Shown here: positions 43,137 to 50,731 of the stretch, one piece after another | Numbering within the stretch: position 1 is the first letter of the stretch | Layout of the letters: every line of letters starts with the position of its first letter | From: an uncultured SAR116 cluster alpha proteobacterium | GTDB lineage: Bacteria > Pseudomonadota > Alphaproteobacteria > Puniceispirillales > Puniceispirillaceae | Reading direction: 5' to 3' | DNA: 64,000 nucleotides | Assembly: GCA_902547925.1 (NCBI GenBank) | Contig: CACCQD010000005.1 | Coordinates: forward strand, 24,106 to 88,105 | The notes under the pieces: model-generated | Told to the model about the DNA's origin: nothing | Database searches by the model: none | Seen by the model: the letters and a program-made list of their open reading frames with translations, nothing else | Translations under genes and position numbers: made by a program

Positions 43137-44610
43137 CGAACGGGTTGGCCAGCGGCTCATCCGAGGTGTTGATCCAGGCAGTTTTCGGCCGCGTGTAGTC
43201 ATAGATCGCCTGCATGCCGCTCTCCCGCCCATAGCCCGACTCCTTGTAGCCGCCAAACTCGGCAATCGGCGAGACGACGCGATAGGTGTTGACCCAGACA
43301 ATGCCGGCCCGCAGCGCCTTTGTCATGCGCATGGCGCGTGCGCCGTTCTGGGTGAATACGCCGGCCGCCAGCCCGAATTTGCTGTCATTGGCCAAAACTG
43401 TCACCTCATCCTCATAGTCAAAGCGCAGCACGCTCAGCACCGGCCCGAACAGCTCGGTATCGACAATGGTCATCCTCTGGTCCGGGCAGGCAATGATCGT
43501 CGGCTCATAGAACCAGCCCTTGTGTATTGTTTTTGGCCGCTGTCCGCCACTCAGCACCGTTCCGCCCTGCTCCTTTGCCAGCGTCACCTGTGTCTCGATA
43601 TGCTCGATCTGCGCCAGCGTCGCCAGCGGTCCCATCTGTGTGTCCTCGGCCAGCGGATCACCAATGCGGATCGTCGCTGTCACCTCCAGCATGCGCTGGA
43701 GAAACTCATCGGCGATGCTGTTATGCAGATACAGCCGTGATCCGGCGACACAGCTCTGGCCGCTCGCACCGAAAATCCCGGCGATGGAGCCATTGACCGC
43801 GCTCTCGACATTGGCGTCGTCAAAAACGATGAAGGGTGATTTGCCGCCAAGCTCCAGCGACACCTGGGCGAAATTCTCCGCCGAGTTGCGCACCACATGC
43901 CGGGCGGCTCCGGTGCCGCCGGTAAAGCTGATTCGCTGGACCAGCGGATGCGATGTCAGCACCTTGCCGCACGGGTCCGCATGGCCGGTGACGATGTTGA
44001 TCACGCCGGGGGGAAAGCCTGCCGCTTCGACCAGCTTGCCAAATTCCAGCATTGCCGCCGACGCATGCTCAGACGCTTTCAGCACCACAACGTTCCCCGC
44101 CGCCAGCGCTGGCCCGATCTTCACCGCGACCAGAAACAATTGCGAATTCCACGGCACCACGGCGGCCACCACCCCAAGTGGCTCGCGCAGGGTGATCGTC
44201 ATCATATCCGGCTTGTCGATAGGCAATGTCTGGCCACTGATCTTGTCGGCACATCCGGCATAGAACTGAAAAAACTCGGCAATATATTTTGCCTGCCACC
44301 GTGTTTCCTTCAGCATTTTACCCGTGTCGATCGTCTCAATCCGGCCAAGATGCTCGGATTGCTCATCCAGCAATTCGGCCAGACGGCGTAGATATTTGCT
44401 CCGTGCTGTTGGCGTCAGGCTGGCCCATTCGCCGCTGCTAAAGGCGTCATGCGCGGTTTCAACGGCGCGGTTGATATCATCGGCGGTGGCCTCGGGGATG
44501 CTGCACCACGCCTGTTCGGTCGCCGGGTTGATACTGTCGAACCGGGCGCCGTCGCTGGCGTTGACCCACTCTCCATTGATCAGCATGCGATAGTGAACTG
44601 GCTCAGACAT
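43126..44610 (-). CDS. Aldehyde dehydrogenase (betaine-/trimethylaminobutyraldehyde-type)
   Basis: NAD-dependent aldehyde dehydrogenase, 494 residues. The general-base Glu is in VSLELGGKSPFIVF and the nucleophilic Cys in GASGQSCVAGS; GVVAAVVPWNSQ and ISFTGGTGAAR contact the cofactor. Length and motifs fit the betaine-aldehyde/4-trimethylaminobutyraldehyde dehydrogenase branch. Such an enzyme would feed gamma-butyrobetaine into the adjacent CoA pathway. It is transcribed toward that cluster on the opposite strand, so it may be regulated separately. AGGGAGAGG precedes the ATG. Confidence 0.85.
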   Translation of the reverse strand: MSEPVHYRMLINGEWVNASDGARFDSINPATEQAWCSIPEATADDINRAVETAHDAFSSGEWASLTPTARSKYLRRLAELLDEQSEHLGRIETIDTGKMLKETRWQAKYIAEFFQFYAGCADKISGQTLPIDKPDMMTITLREPLGVVAAVVPWNSQLFLVAVKIGPALAAGNVVVLKASEHASAAMLEFGKLVEAAGFPPGVINIVTGHADPCGKVLTSHPLVQRISFTGGTGAARHVVRNSAENFAQVSLELGGKSPFIVFDDANVESAVNGSIAGIFGASGQSCVAGSRLYLHNSIADEFLQRMLEVTATIRIGDPLAEDTQMGPLATLAQIEHIETQVTLAKEQGGTVLSGGQRPKTIHKGWFYEPTIIACPDQRMTIVDTELFGPVLSVLRFDYEDEVTVLANDSKFGLAAGVFTQNGARAMRMTKALRAGIVWVNTYRVVSPIAEFGGYKESGYGRESGMQAIYDYTRPKTAWINTSDEPLANPFVMR

Positions 44611-44879
44611 TTACCTCTCCCTAAAAAAATGCCCGTCATCCGACGCGTGGATTTCAAACATGTGCGATGGTTGCATAATTTAATCGCCAAGAAAATCCCC
44701 CGCCAGCCCGCGTCTGGCCATTCTGAGGGTTTGAGGGGGCTTGCACCGCAAATGCAACATCTTCTAGGCTTGGCGATGAACTCTAACAGCGGACTCCAAA
44801 CAATAAGCGAATCCAACCATCAAAGGACTCCAACAGGGAACTCCAATTAAGGCTGCATAAATTTTTTAGTAAGGCACTG
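44611..44879. repeat. Divergent spacer with ACTCCAA quasi-repeats
   Basis: The 269-bp spacer between the divergent aldehyde dehydrogenase and RidA genes must contain both promoters. From about 44775 to 44850 variants of GGACTCCAAC recur four or five times at irregular spacing. No gene is visible. Confidence 0.5.
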
Positions 44880-45305
44880 ATGACAAGTGAGGCAATGATG
44901 GCAAAACAGGTGATTGGCGGGCCGGTCGTAATCAATGGGCGCACCCTGTCACTCTCGCGTGCAGTACGCGCTGGCGATATGGTTTATCTGACCGGGCAAG
45001 TGCCGATGCGGGATGGCGCGGTGATGACTGATGGCAGCATAGAAGATCAGACCCGCGCCGTTCTCGATGATATCGCTGCGACGCTGGCGCTTGCCGGCTG
45101 CGCTCTGGAAGATGTGGTCAAATCCATGGTCTGGTTGACCTCGCGCGATGATTTCCCCGGCTTCAACGCTGTCTATGCCGAATATTTCCCGCATGAGCCA
45201 CCGGCGCGCTCAGCGGTACTCAGCGATCTGCTGGTCGATGTGAAGATCGAGATTGAGGTGATTGCCTATCATCCCCAAATCCCCACAACCTCATCCGGGG
45301 ATTGA
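44880..45305 (+). CDS. RidA/RutC-like family protein
   Basis: RidA-superfamily protein, 141 residues, slightly longer than the island RidA. It shows MVYLTGQVPMRDG, VVKSMVWLTSRDDF and the substrate Arg in PPARSAVLSDLL, followed by VKIEIEVIAY. The function is probably enamine/imine hydrolysis. It is followed three bases later by an alpha/beta hydrolase and then a DUF1185 protein, an arrangement that recalls the RutC-RutD pair of pyrimidine breakdown. AAGG precedes the ATG. Confidence 0.85.
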   Translation: MTSEAMMAKQVIGGPVVINGRTLSLSRAVRAGDMVYLTGQVPMRDGAVMTDGSIEDQTRAVLDDIAATLALAGCALEDVVKSMVWLTSRDDFPGFNAVYAEYFPHEPPARSAVLSDLLVDVKIEIEVIAYHPQIPTTSSGD

Positions 45306-45308
45306 GTG

Positions 45309-46163
45309 ATGACAAACGCCCCCCAGATGCCCACCCCGATGGTCAGCCATGCGCCCATCCATTGTGCTGATGGCACCGCCTGTCAGATTTTTGGCCCGGA
45401 TGCGGCCCTATCACCCCCACGGCTACCTTTGATCCTGATCCACGGCCTTGGTCTCAATCAGGCGATGTGGCGCGAACAGACGCCCGCCCTGTCGCAAGAC
45501 CGGCAAATCATTACCTATGACCTCTACGGCCATGGTGAGTCGCCCGCGCCGCCCGAACCCCCCTCGCTGGCACTCTTTGCCCGCCAGTTTGCGGGCGTCA
45601 TGGCGCATTTTGATCTGCACCATGCGATCATTGCCGGGTTTTCGCTTGGCGGCATGATTGTCCGGCGGATCGCCATGGATTTGCCACATTTGGTCAGCGG
45701 TCTTGCCATCCTCAATTCACCCCATGCCCGAACCAAAGCCGAACAGGATGCCATTCAGGGGCGCGTTCATCAGGCGGCGGCGGCCGGGCCGGGGGCCACA
45801 ATTGACGCGGCGCTTGAACGCTGGTTCACGCCCGGCTTTCATGCGGCTAATCCGGCGATCATGCAGGATGTGCGTGATTGGGTGCTGGCCAATGATCCAC
45901 AAATCTATCCCGCCATTTATCAGGTGCTGGTTGGTGGCGTTGCCGAGCTGGTCGCGCCATCCCCGCCGATTTCCGCACCCTGCCTTGTTCTAACCGGGGA
46001 TGAGGATTACGGCAACAACCCGGCGATGAGCGCCGCCATAGCGGCAGAGATTGCAGGGGCCTCACTGGTCATTCTGCCGGGTCTGCGCCATATGGCGATG
46101 TGTGAGGCGCCGGACATTTTTAATCACCATTTGTCACAATTCTGTGCCACCATCCCCCGCTGA
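45309..46163 (+). CDS. Alpha/beta hydrolase (RutD / enol-lactonase-like)
   Basis: Alpha/beta-hydrolase-fold enzyme, about 284 residues. The oxyanion segment LILIHGLGLNQAMW, the nucleophile elbow AGFSLGGM (Ser in GxSxG), and the late DEDYGNNP and GLRHMAMCEAP segments supply the Asp and His of the triad. It resembles 3-oxoadipate enol-lactonase and the aminoacrylate hydrolase RutD. The substrate is unknown, but its tight linkage to a RidA protein suggests the two handle the same reactive intermediate. A GTG just before the ATG is an alternative start. Confidence 0.83.
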   Translation: MTNAPQMPTPMVSHAPIHCADGTACQIFGPDAALSPPRLPLILIHGLGLNQAMWREQTPALSQDRQIITYDLYGHGESPAPPEPPSLALFARQFAGVMAHFDLHHAIIAGFSLGGMIVRRIAMDLPHLVSGLAILNSPHARTKAEQDAIQGRVHQAAAAGPGATIDAALERWFTPGFHAANPAIMQDVRDWVLANDPQIYPAIYQVLVGGVAELVAPSPPISAPCLVLTGDEDYGNNPAMSAAIAAEIAGASLVILPGLRHMAMCEAPDIFNHHLSQFCATIPR

Positions 46164-46190
46164 TTCGAACCAACCTCGCTGGAGCCTCCG

Positions 46191-46793
46191 ATGAAATTGA
46201 CCATCCGCAAGATTGTAACCTACAAAGAAACCATTCTGGTCGAGGGTGGGCGCGATGCACCCCGGCCGCTGGATATCTTCGCTGCGGCGGCGATCGTCAA
46301 AAACCCTTGGGCCGGGCGCGGCTTTGTCGAAGATCTATCCCCCGAAATTCAGGCTTTTGGCCCCATTCTTGGCCAGCGCCTGACGGATGAGATGCTGAAG
46401 ATGGGTGGCGGCGGTGACGCCATTGAGGCATTTGGCAAGGCCGCCATGTCGGGCACCGATTGTGAGCTTGAACATGCCTCGGCGCTGATCCACACGCTGC
46501 ATTTCGGAAATTTCTTTCGCCAAGCGGTCACAGGCAAAAGTTATCTCGGCTTTACCAATACGCGCGGTCCAGCCAATACCCAGATTAACATTCCACTTAT
46601 GGATAAAAACGACACGGGCCGCCGTTCTCATTATCTGACTGTGCAGATGACGGTCCATGATGCGCCTGCCGCTGATGAGTTGATTGCCGCTTTTGGCGGC
46701 GCTAACGGTGGACGGCCGCATCATCGCATCGGTGATCGCTACACCGACCTTGCAGCAATAGGTGCTGATGTCAAAAATCCAGCGGGTGTGTGA
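46191..46793 (+). CDS. DUF1185 (amino-acid synthesis family) protein
   Basis: 200-residue protein matching the AA_synth/DUF1185 pattern: IRKIVTYKETILVEGGR at the start, AAAIVKNPWAGRGFVEDL, LEHASALIHTLHFGNFFR, and a C-terminal GGRPHHRIGD. The family has no firmly assigned reaction. It ends a three-gene operon with RidA and the alpha/beta hydrolase, 27 bp after the hydrolase stop, so it probably acts on the same nitrogen-containing compound. TGGAG precedes the ATG. Confidence 0.8.
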   Translation: MKLTIRKIVTYKETILVEGGRDAPRPLDIFAAAAIVKNPWAGRGFVEDLSPEIQAFGPILGQRLTDEMLKMGGGGDAIEAFGKAAMSGTDCELEHASALIHTLHFGNFFRQAVTGKSYLGFTNTRGPANTQINIPLMDKNDTGRRSHYLTVQMTVHDAPAADELIAAFGGANGGRPHHRIGDRYTDLAAIGADVKNPAGV

Positions 46794-47019
46794 GGTTTAT
46801 TGGGATGAATTCATGGCTAGTTTGCAGTTAGGGTATTGGGAAATAAAATCTATTTGAACCCTTTGGATACGAAAGTGAGCTTACTTTTGGTCAGTTTTTT
46901 TGAGTTTCGGTCTGTATTTCTATGTAAAAGACTTGATCAAAGATGATTAAACGCTTGCCAAAGTCAGTTCTTAACCTTTTACTTAGATCATCTAGAAAAA
47001 ATTCTTTCGGGAGGATGAA

Positions 47020-48684
47020 GTGGAAGAACCAAGAAATCCAATAAATGATATTTCTACCGAAATATCAGATAAAGAAAATCAGATAAAGGCAGAAAAACTG
47101 CAGGCCGGTTTTCTTGCTGGAAACGTTAGCCGTCGTGGATTTATGACAGGTGCCGTGGCGCTTGGTGCGACGTTAGCTGGTGCCTCGACAATCGTTGAGC
47201 AGGCGTTAGCCGCAACACCGAAAGCTGGAGGACGCCTCAAAATTGGAATTACTGGCGGTTCTACAAGCGATACCCTTGATCCTGGTCAAATTTTGGATGC
47301 ATTTAATATCAATGTGTTGATGGGCCAAACCCGCGGAAATATGACACGAATAAGGCCCGATGGACAAATTGAAGGGGACCTTTGTGAGAGCTTTGAAGCT
47401 TCGAACGGAGCTAAGACCTGGAAGTTTAATGTTCGCCAGGGAGTTGAATTTCATAACGGTAAATCAATGACATCAGAGGACGTGGTGGACTCAATTCGCC
47501 ATCACATGGGTGAGGATTCTACTTCTGCCGCTAAAGGCATCGTTGCGGGTATTAAATCCATCAAGGCCGACGGTAAGTACGGTGTAGTAATGGAGTTGAA
47601 TGAGGGTAACGCTGATATCACAATGGCGTTGTCGGACTATCACCTAAACATTTGCCCCTCAAATGGGGATGGTTCAATCGACTGGCAGTCAGGCGTTGGA
47701 GCTGGGGCATACGTTTTGGAGGAATACGACCCTGGCGTTCGCGCTTTCACGACAAAAAATCCAAACTTTTACAATGCGGATACCGAAGCATGGTTTGATG
47801 AAGTTGAGACAATAGGCGTCATCGATCCGACGGCAAGAATGTCAGCGCTTTCAACCGGTGCCATTGACTGTATAAATAATGTGCCGCCCAAAACGGCAGG
47901 TCGTCTTGGTAAGATGATGAACGTCAAAACCCTCATTTCTACAGGTAACAAACAAATCACGCTTCCAATGCATTGTGACAAAGAACCCTTTACAGATCCA
48001 AACGTGCGAAATGCTGTAAAACATATCGTCAATAGGCAAGATTGGTTGGACAAAGTCCTTTATGGCTACGGTGAACTCGGCAATGATAATCCGATAGGTC
48101 CGGCTAATATATATCGGGCAACCACCGAAGAGCTGCCTCAGCGTGAATATGATCCAGAATTGGCTAAGTCACTGTTAAAAAAGGCTGGCCATGACGGGCT
48201 GTCTATAAAGTTCCATGCAGCTGACACCGGTTTTGCTGGTGCGGTTGACGCTGGTTCTCTTATGGCTGAGTCTGCAAAGGCTGCGGGTATCAACATCGAG
48301 GTTGTTCGTGAGCCAAATGATGGTTATTGGTCGAACGTCTGGACCAAAAAGGCGTTTTCTGCGTGTTATTGGAGCGGCAGACCGACGGAAGATTGGATAT
48401 TCTCTCTAATCTATGCATCTGACGCTAAATGGAATGATACCAATTGGAAAAACTCAGGCTTCGACAAGTTGATGCTTGAGGCGAGAGCCGAAACAGATCA
48501 AGCGAAGCGCCGCGCTATGTATGTCGAGATGCAACAAATCCTTCATACTGATGGAGGCCTTTGCTTGCCATTGTTCCAATCTGAAATTATGGGATATCGC
48601 ACTTCAATCGGAGTTCCAGAGCAGGTTGGCAATGACTGGGAGTTGGATGGTCACCGCTGCGCTTTGCGTTGGTGGAAAGCATAG
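47020..48684 (+). CDS. Peptide-type ABC transporter substrate-binding protein (Tat-exported)
   Basis: Family 5 (dipeptide/oligopeptide/nickel type) solute-binding protein, 554 residues. About 35 residues of polar leader precede a twin-arginine signal (SRRGFMTGAVALGATLAGAS, cleavage near ALAA). The mature part has the family signature WKFNVRQGVEFHNGKSMTSEDVV and late LCLPLFQSEIMGYR. It starts with GTG, preceded by GGGAGGATG. This gene and the two permeases are clearly more AT-rich than the ATPase gene that completes the importer. A strong stem-loop follows it. The ligand could be a peptide, opine or similar compound. Confidence 0.88.
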   Translation: MEEPRNPINDISTEISDKENQIKAEKLQAGFLAGNVSRRGFMTGAVALGATLAGASTIVEQALAATPKAGGRLKIGITGGSTSDTLDPGQILDAFNINVLMGQTRGNMTRIRPDGQIEGDLCESFEASNGAKTWKFNVRQGVEFHNGKSMTSEDVVDSIRHHMGEDSTSAAKGIVAGIKSIKADGKYGVVMELNEGNADITMALSDYHLNICPSNGDGSIDWQSGVGAGAYVLEEYDPGVRAFTTKNPNFYNADTEAWFDEVETIGVIDPTARMSALSTGAIDCINNVPPKTAGRLGKMMNVKTLISTGNKQITLPMHCDKEPFTDPNVRNAVKHIVNRQDWLDKVLYGYGELGNDNPIGPANIYRATTEELPQREYDPELAKSLLKKAGHDGLSIKFHAADTGFAGAVDAGSLMAESAKAAGINIEVVREPNDGYWSNVWTKKAFSACYWSGRPTEDWIFSLIYASDAKWNDTNWKNSGFDKLMLEARAETDQAKRRAMYVEMQQILHTDGGLCLPLFQSEIMGYRTSIGVPEQVGNDWELDGHRCALRWWKA

Positions 48685-48712
48685 CAACAAAGTGCATTTC
48701 CAAAACTTATCC

Positions 48713-48740
48713 GAGGAGAGCCGGTCGGTTGGCTCTCCTC
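48713..48740 (+). promoter_or_regulatory. Strong intercistronic stem-loop after the binding-protein gene
   Basis: GAGGAGAGCC and its exact reverse complement GGCTCTCCTC form a 10-bp stem with an 8-nt loop, 28 bp after the binding-protein stop and about 90 bp before the permease start. No T-run follows. This is the position where hairpins protect binding-protein mRNA from 3' decay, or cause partial termination. Confidence 0.8.
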
Positions 48741-48832
48741 TCATCCCATCCAAAGAATTTATGTTCAATCTATGATTAATAGCAGGAACGCTGATTCTCA
48801 GTCGTTGGTGTAAAGTTCTTAAAATCAATGCC

Positions 48833-49786
48833 ATGAACAATTTAATATTAATGATCACAAAGAGGGTAGCGCTCGGCGTCCTCACATTGATACTTCTCTC
48901 ATTATTAATTTTTCTTTCCGTGGAAGCATTGCCAGGAGATCTTGCGCAGGAAATTCTGGGTCAACAGGCTACCCCTGAGGCTGTTGCGGCGATCAGAAGA
49001 GATCTTGGCCTGGATTTGCCTCCTCATACACGCTACGTGAATTGGCTTGGTGGTATGCTGCAGGGTGATTTTGGAAAGTCTCTGGCCCTAAAGCGCCCGA
49101 TCATTGATTTGATTGCGCCCCGTCTGCAAAATACGCTTTTTCTGACTCTGTATACCGCTTGCATCGCTGTGCCCCTTGCAATTTTACTCGGGATGATGGC
49201 CTCGTTATTCCGTAATAGCTATTTCGACAGAATTAGCAACGCTACTGCACTGTCAGCTATTTCGATGCCGGAGTTTTTTGTTGGCTATATCTTGATTTAT
49301 TTTCTGGCTTTATCCGGCTACTTTCCGTCGATGGCTAATATTACTCCATCCACACCATTGTTTGAAAAGCTTTATGCATGTTTTCTGCCTGCTTTGACGC
49401 TGACCTTGGTTGTGACCGCTCACATGATGCGAATGACACGAGCAGCAATCATAAATATTCTGGCGCTACCCTACATCGAGATGGCTCACCTAAAAGGTGT
49501 GCGGCCCTCCCGTATTATTTTCAGACATGCTCTTCCTAACGCGCTTGCGCCTATTGTAAATGTCGTAGCACTGAATATGGCCTATTTAATAACTGGTGTT
49601 GTTATAGTGGAGATTGTTTTTGTATTCCCCGGCCTGGGGCAGTTGATGGTTGACGGTGTGAGATTCCGCGATGTGCCTGTAGTTCAAGCCTCTTCATTGG
49701 TTTTTGCGAGTGCTTATGTAGGCCTCAATTTGTTGGCAGATATTATCTCAACTGCAACAAACCCGCGTTTGATGCGGCGGAAATAG
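48833..49786 (+). CDS. Peptide-type ABC transporter permease (DppB-like)
   Basis: 317-residue inner-membrane permease of the DppB/OppB type with about six helices. The N-terminal VEALPGDLAQEILGQQATPEAVAAIRRDLGLD segment is diagnostic of the family, as is the EAA loop YIEMAHLKGVRPSRIIFRHALPNALAPI and the late VVEIVFVFPGLGQLMVDGV. It is 12 bp before the partner permease. No strong ribosome-binding site precedes the ATG; a second ATG six codons in is possible. Confidence 0.92.
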   Translation: MNNLILMITKRVALGVLTLILLSLLIFLSVEALPGDLAQEILGQQATPEAVAAIRRDLGLDLPPHTRYVNWLGGMLQGDFGKSLALKRPIIDLIAPRLQNTLFLTLYTACIAVPLAILLGMMASLFRNSYFDRISNATALSAISMPEFFVGYILIYFLALSGYFPSMANITPSTPLFEKLYACFLPALTLTLVVTAHMMRMTRAAIINILALPYIEMAHLKGVRPSRIIFRHALPNALAPIVNVVALNMAYLITGVVIVEIVFVFPGLGQLMVDGVRFRDVPVVQASSLVFASAYVGLNLLADIISTATNPRLMRRK

Positions 49787-49798
49787 GGACCCTACTAG

Positions 49799-50722
49799 AT
49801 GAGCCTTTTTTCTGTCATGATCTGGTTGCCAGTTGCAGTGATCTCGTGTTTGGCAGCTGGATGGCTATTCCAGCAGGCATTGATCCTGTCAGTCAATGAA
49901 ACCACCGCGAAATTTCTCAGGACAGCCCCACTAACGGCAAGTTTTGGATTGCTCACTATCATTCTATACATAACATTTGCTGTCTTCGCTCCGTTGATTG
50001 CTCCCTACCAACAATATGAAATTCTTGCGGGTGCGTTCGAGCCTTGGGCGTACCCATATCTCTTGGGCACAGATAATCTTGGGAGAGACGTTTTATCGCG
50101 GTTGGTTTACGGCGCGCGCAACACGGTTGGTATAGCGTTTTTGATAACAGCTCTTGCATTTGTAGTCGGCACTGTTCTCGGAATATACTCTGCCTTGAGG
50201 GGAGGTTTAGTAGATCAACTGTTCGGACGTTTCATTGATGTACTAATGGCAATACCCACATTAATTTTCTCGCTACTAATGCTGACAATTTTTGGCACTT
50301 CAGTGCTTTCCTTAGTACTTGTAATTGCTACGATCGACTCCACCAGAGTTTTTCGGATCGCTCGGGCTGTAGCACTAAATATAGTGGTTCTGGACTATAT
50401 AGAAGCAGCTAAATTAAGAGGTGAGAGCACAACTTATCTCATAGTGAGGGAAATTTTGCCTAACGCCATGGCACCGCTTGCAGCAGAATTTGGCCTGAGA
50501 TTTTGTTTTGTTTTCCTGACTATCTCGTCATTATCCTTCCTCGGTCTCGGGCTGCAGCCGCCTTTAGCTGATTGGGGTTCCATGGTTCGCGACAACGCAG
50601 AACTTATTAGCTTTGGAGATGTTACGCCGCTGATTCCCGCAGGTTGTATCGCGGTCCTGACGATTGCTGTCAATTTCGTTGTTGATTGGTTGCTCCATCG
50701 CGCCAGCGGTCTAAAAGATTAG
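49799..50722 (+). CDS. Peptide-type ABC transporter permease (DppC-like)
   Basis: 307-residue partner permease of the DppC/OppC type. It has an N-terminal anchor helix, then APLIAPYQQYEIL and LLGTDNLGRDVLSRLVYGARNTV, the family hallmark, and the EAA loop YIEAAKLRGESTTYLIVREILPNAMAPLAAE. The late SFLGLGLQPPLADWGSMV is also conserved. It ends nine bases before the dual ATPase gene. Confidence 0.93.
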   Translation: MSLFSVMIWLPVAVISCLAAGWLFQQALILSVNETTAKFLRTAPLTASFGLLTIILYITFAVFAPLIAPYQQYEILAGAFEPWAYPYLLGTDNLGRDVLSRLVYGARNTVGIAFLITALAFVVGTVLGIYSALRGGLVDQLFGRFIDVLMAIPTLIFSLLMLTIFGTSVLSLVLVIATIDSTRVFRIARAVALNIVVLDYIEAAKLRGESTTYLIVREILPNAMAPLAAEFGLRFCFVFLTISSLSFLGLGLQPPLADWGSMVRDNAELISFGDVTPLIPAGCIAVLTIAVNFVVDWLLHRASGLKD

Positions 50723-50731
50723 GAGGCGTTG

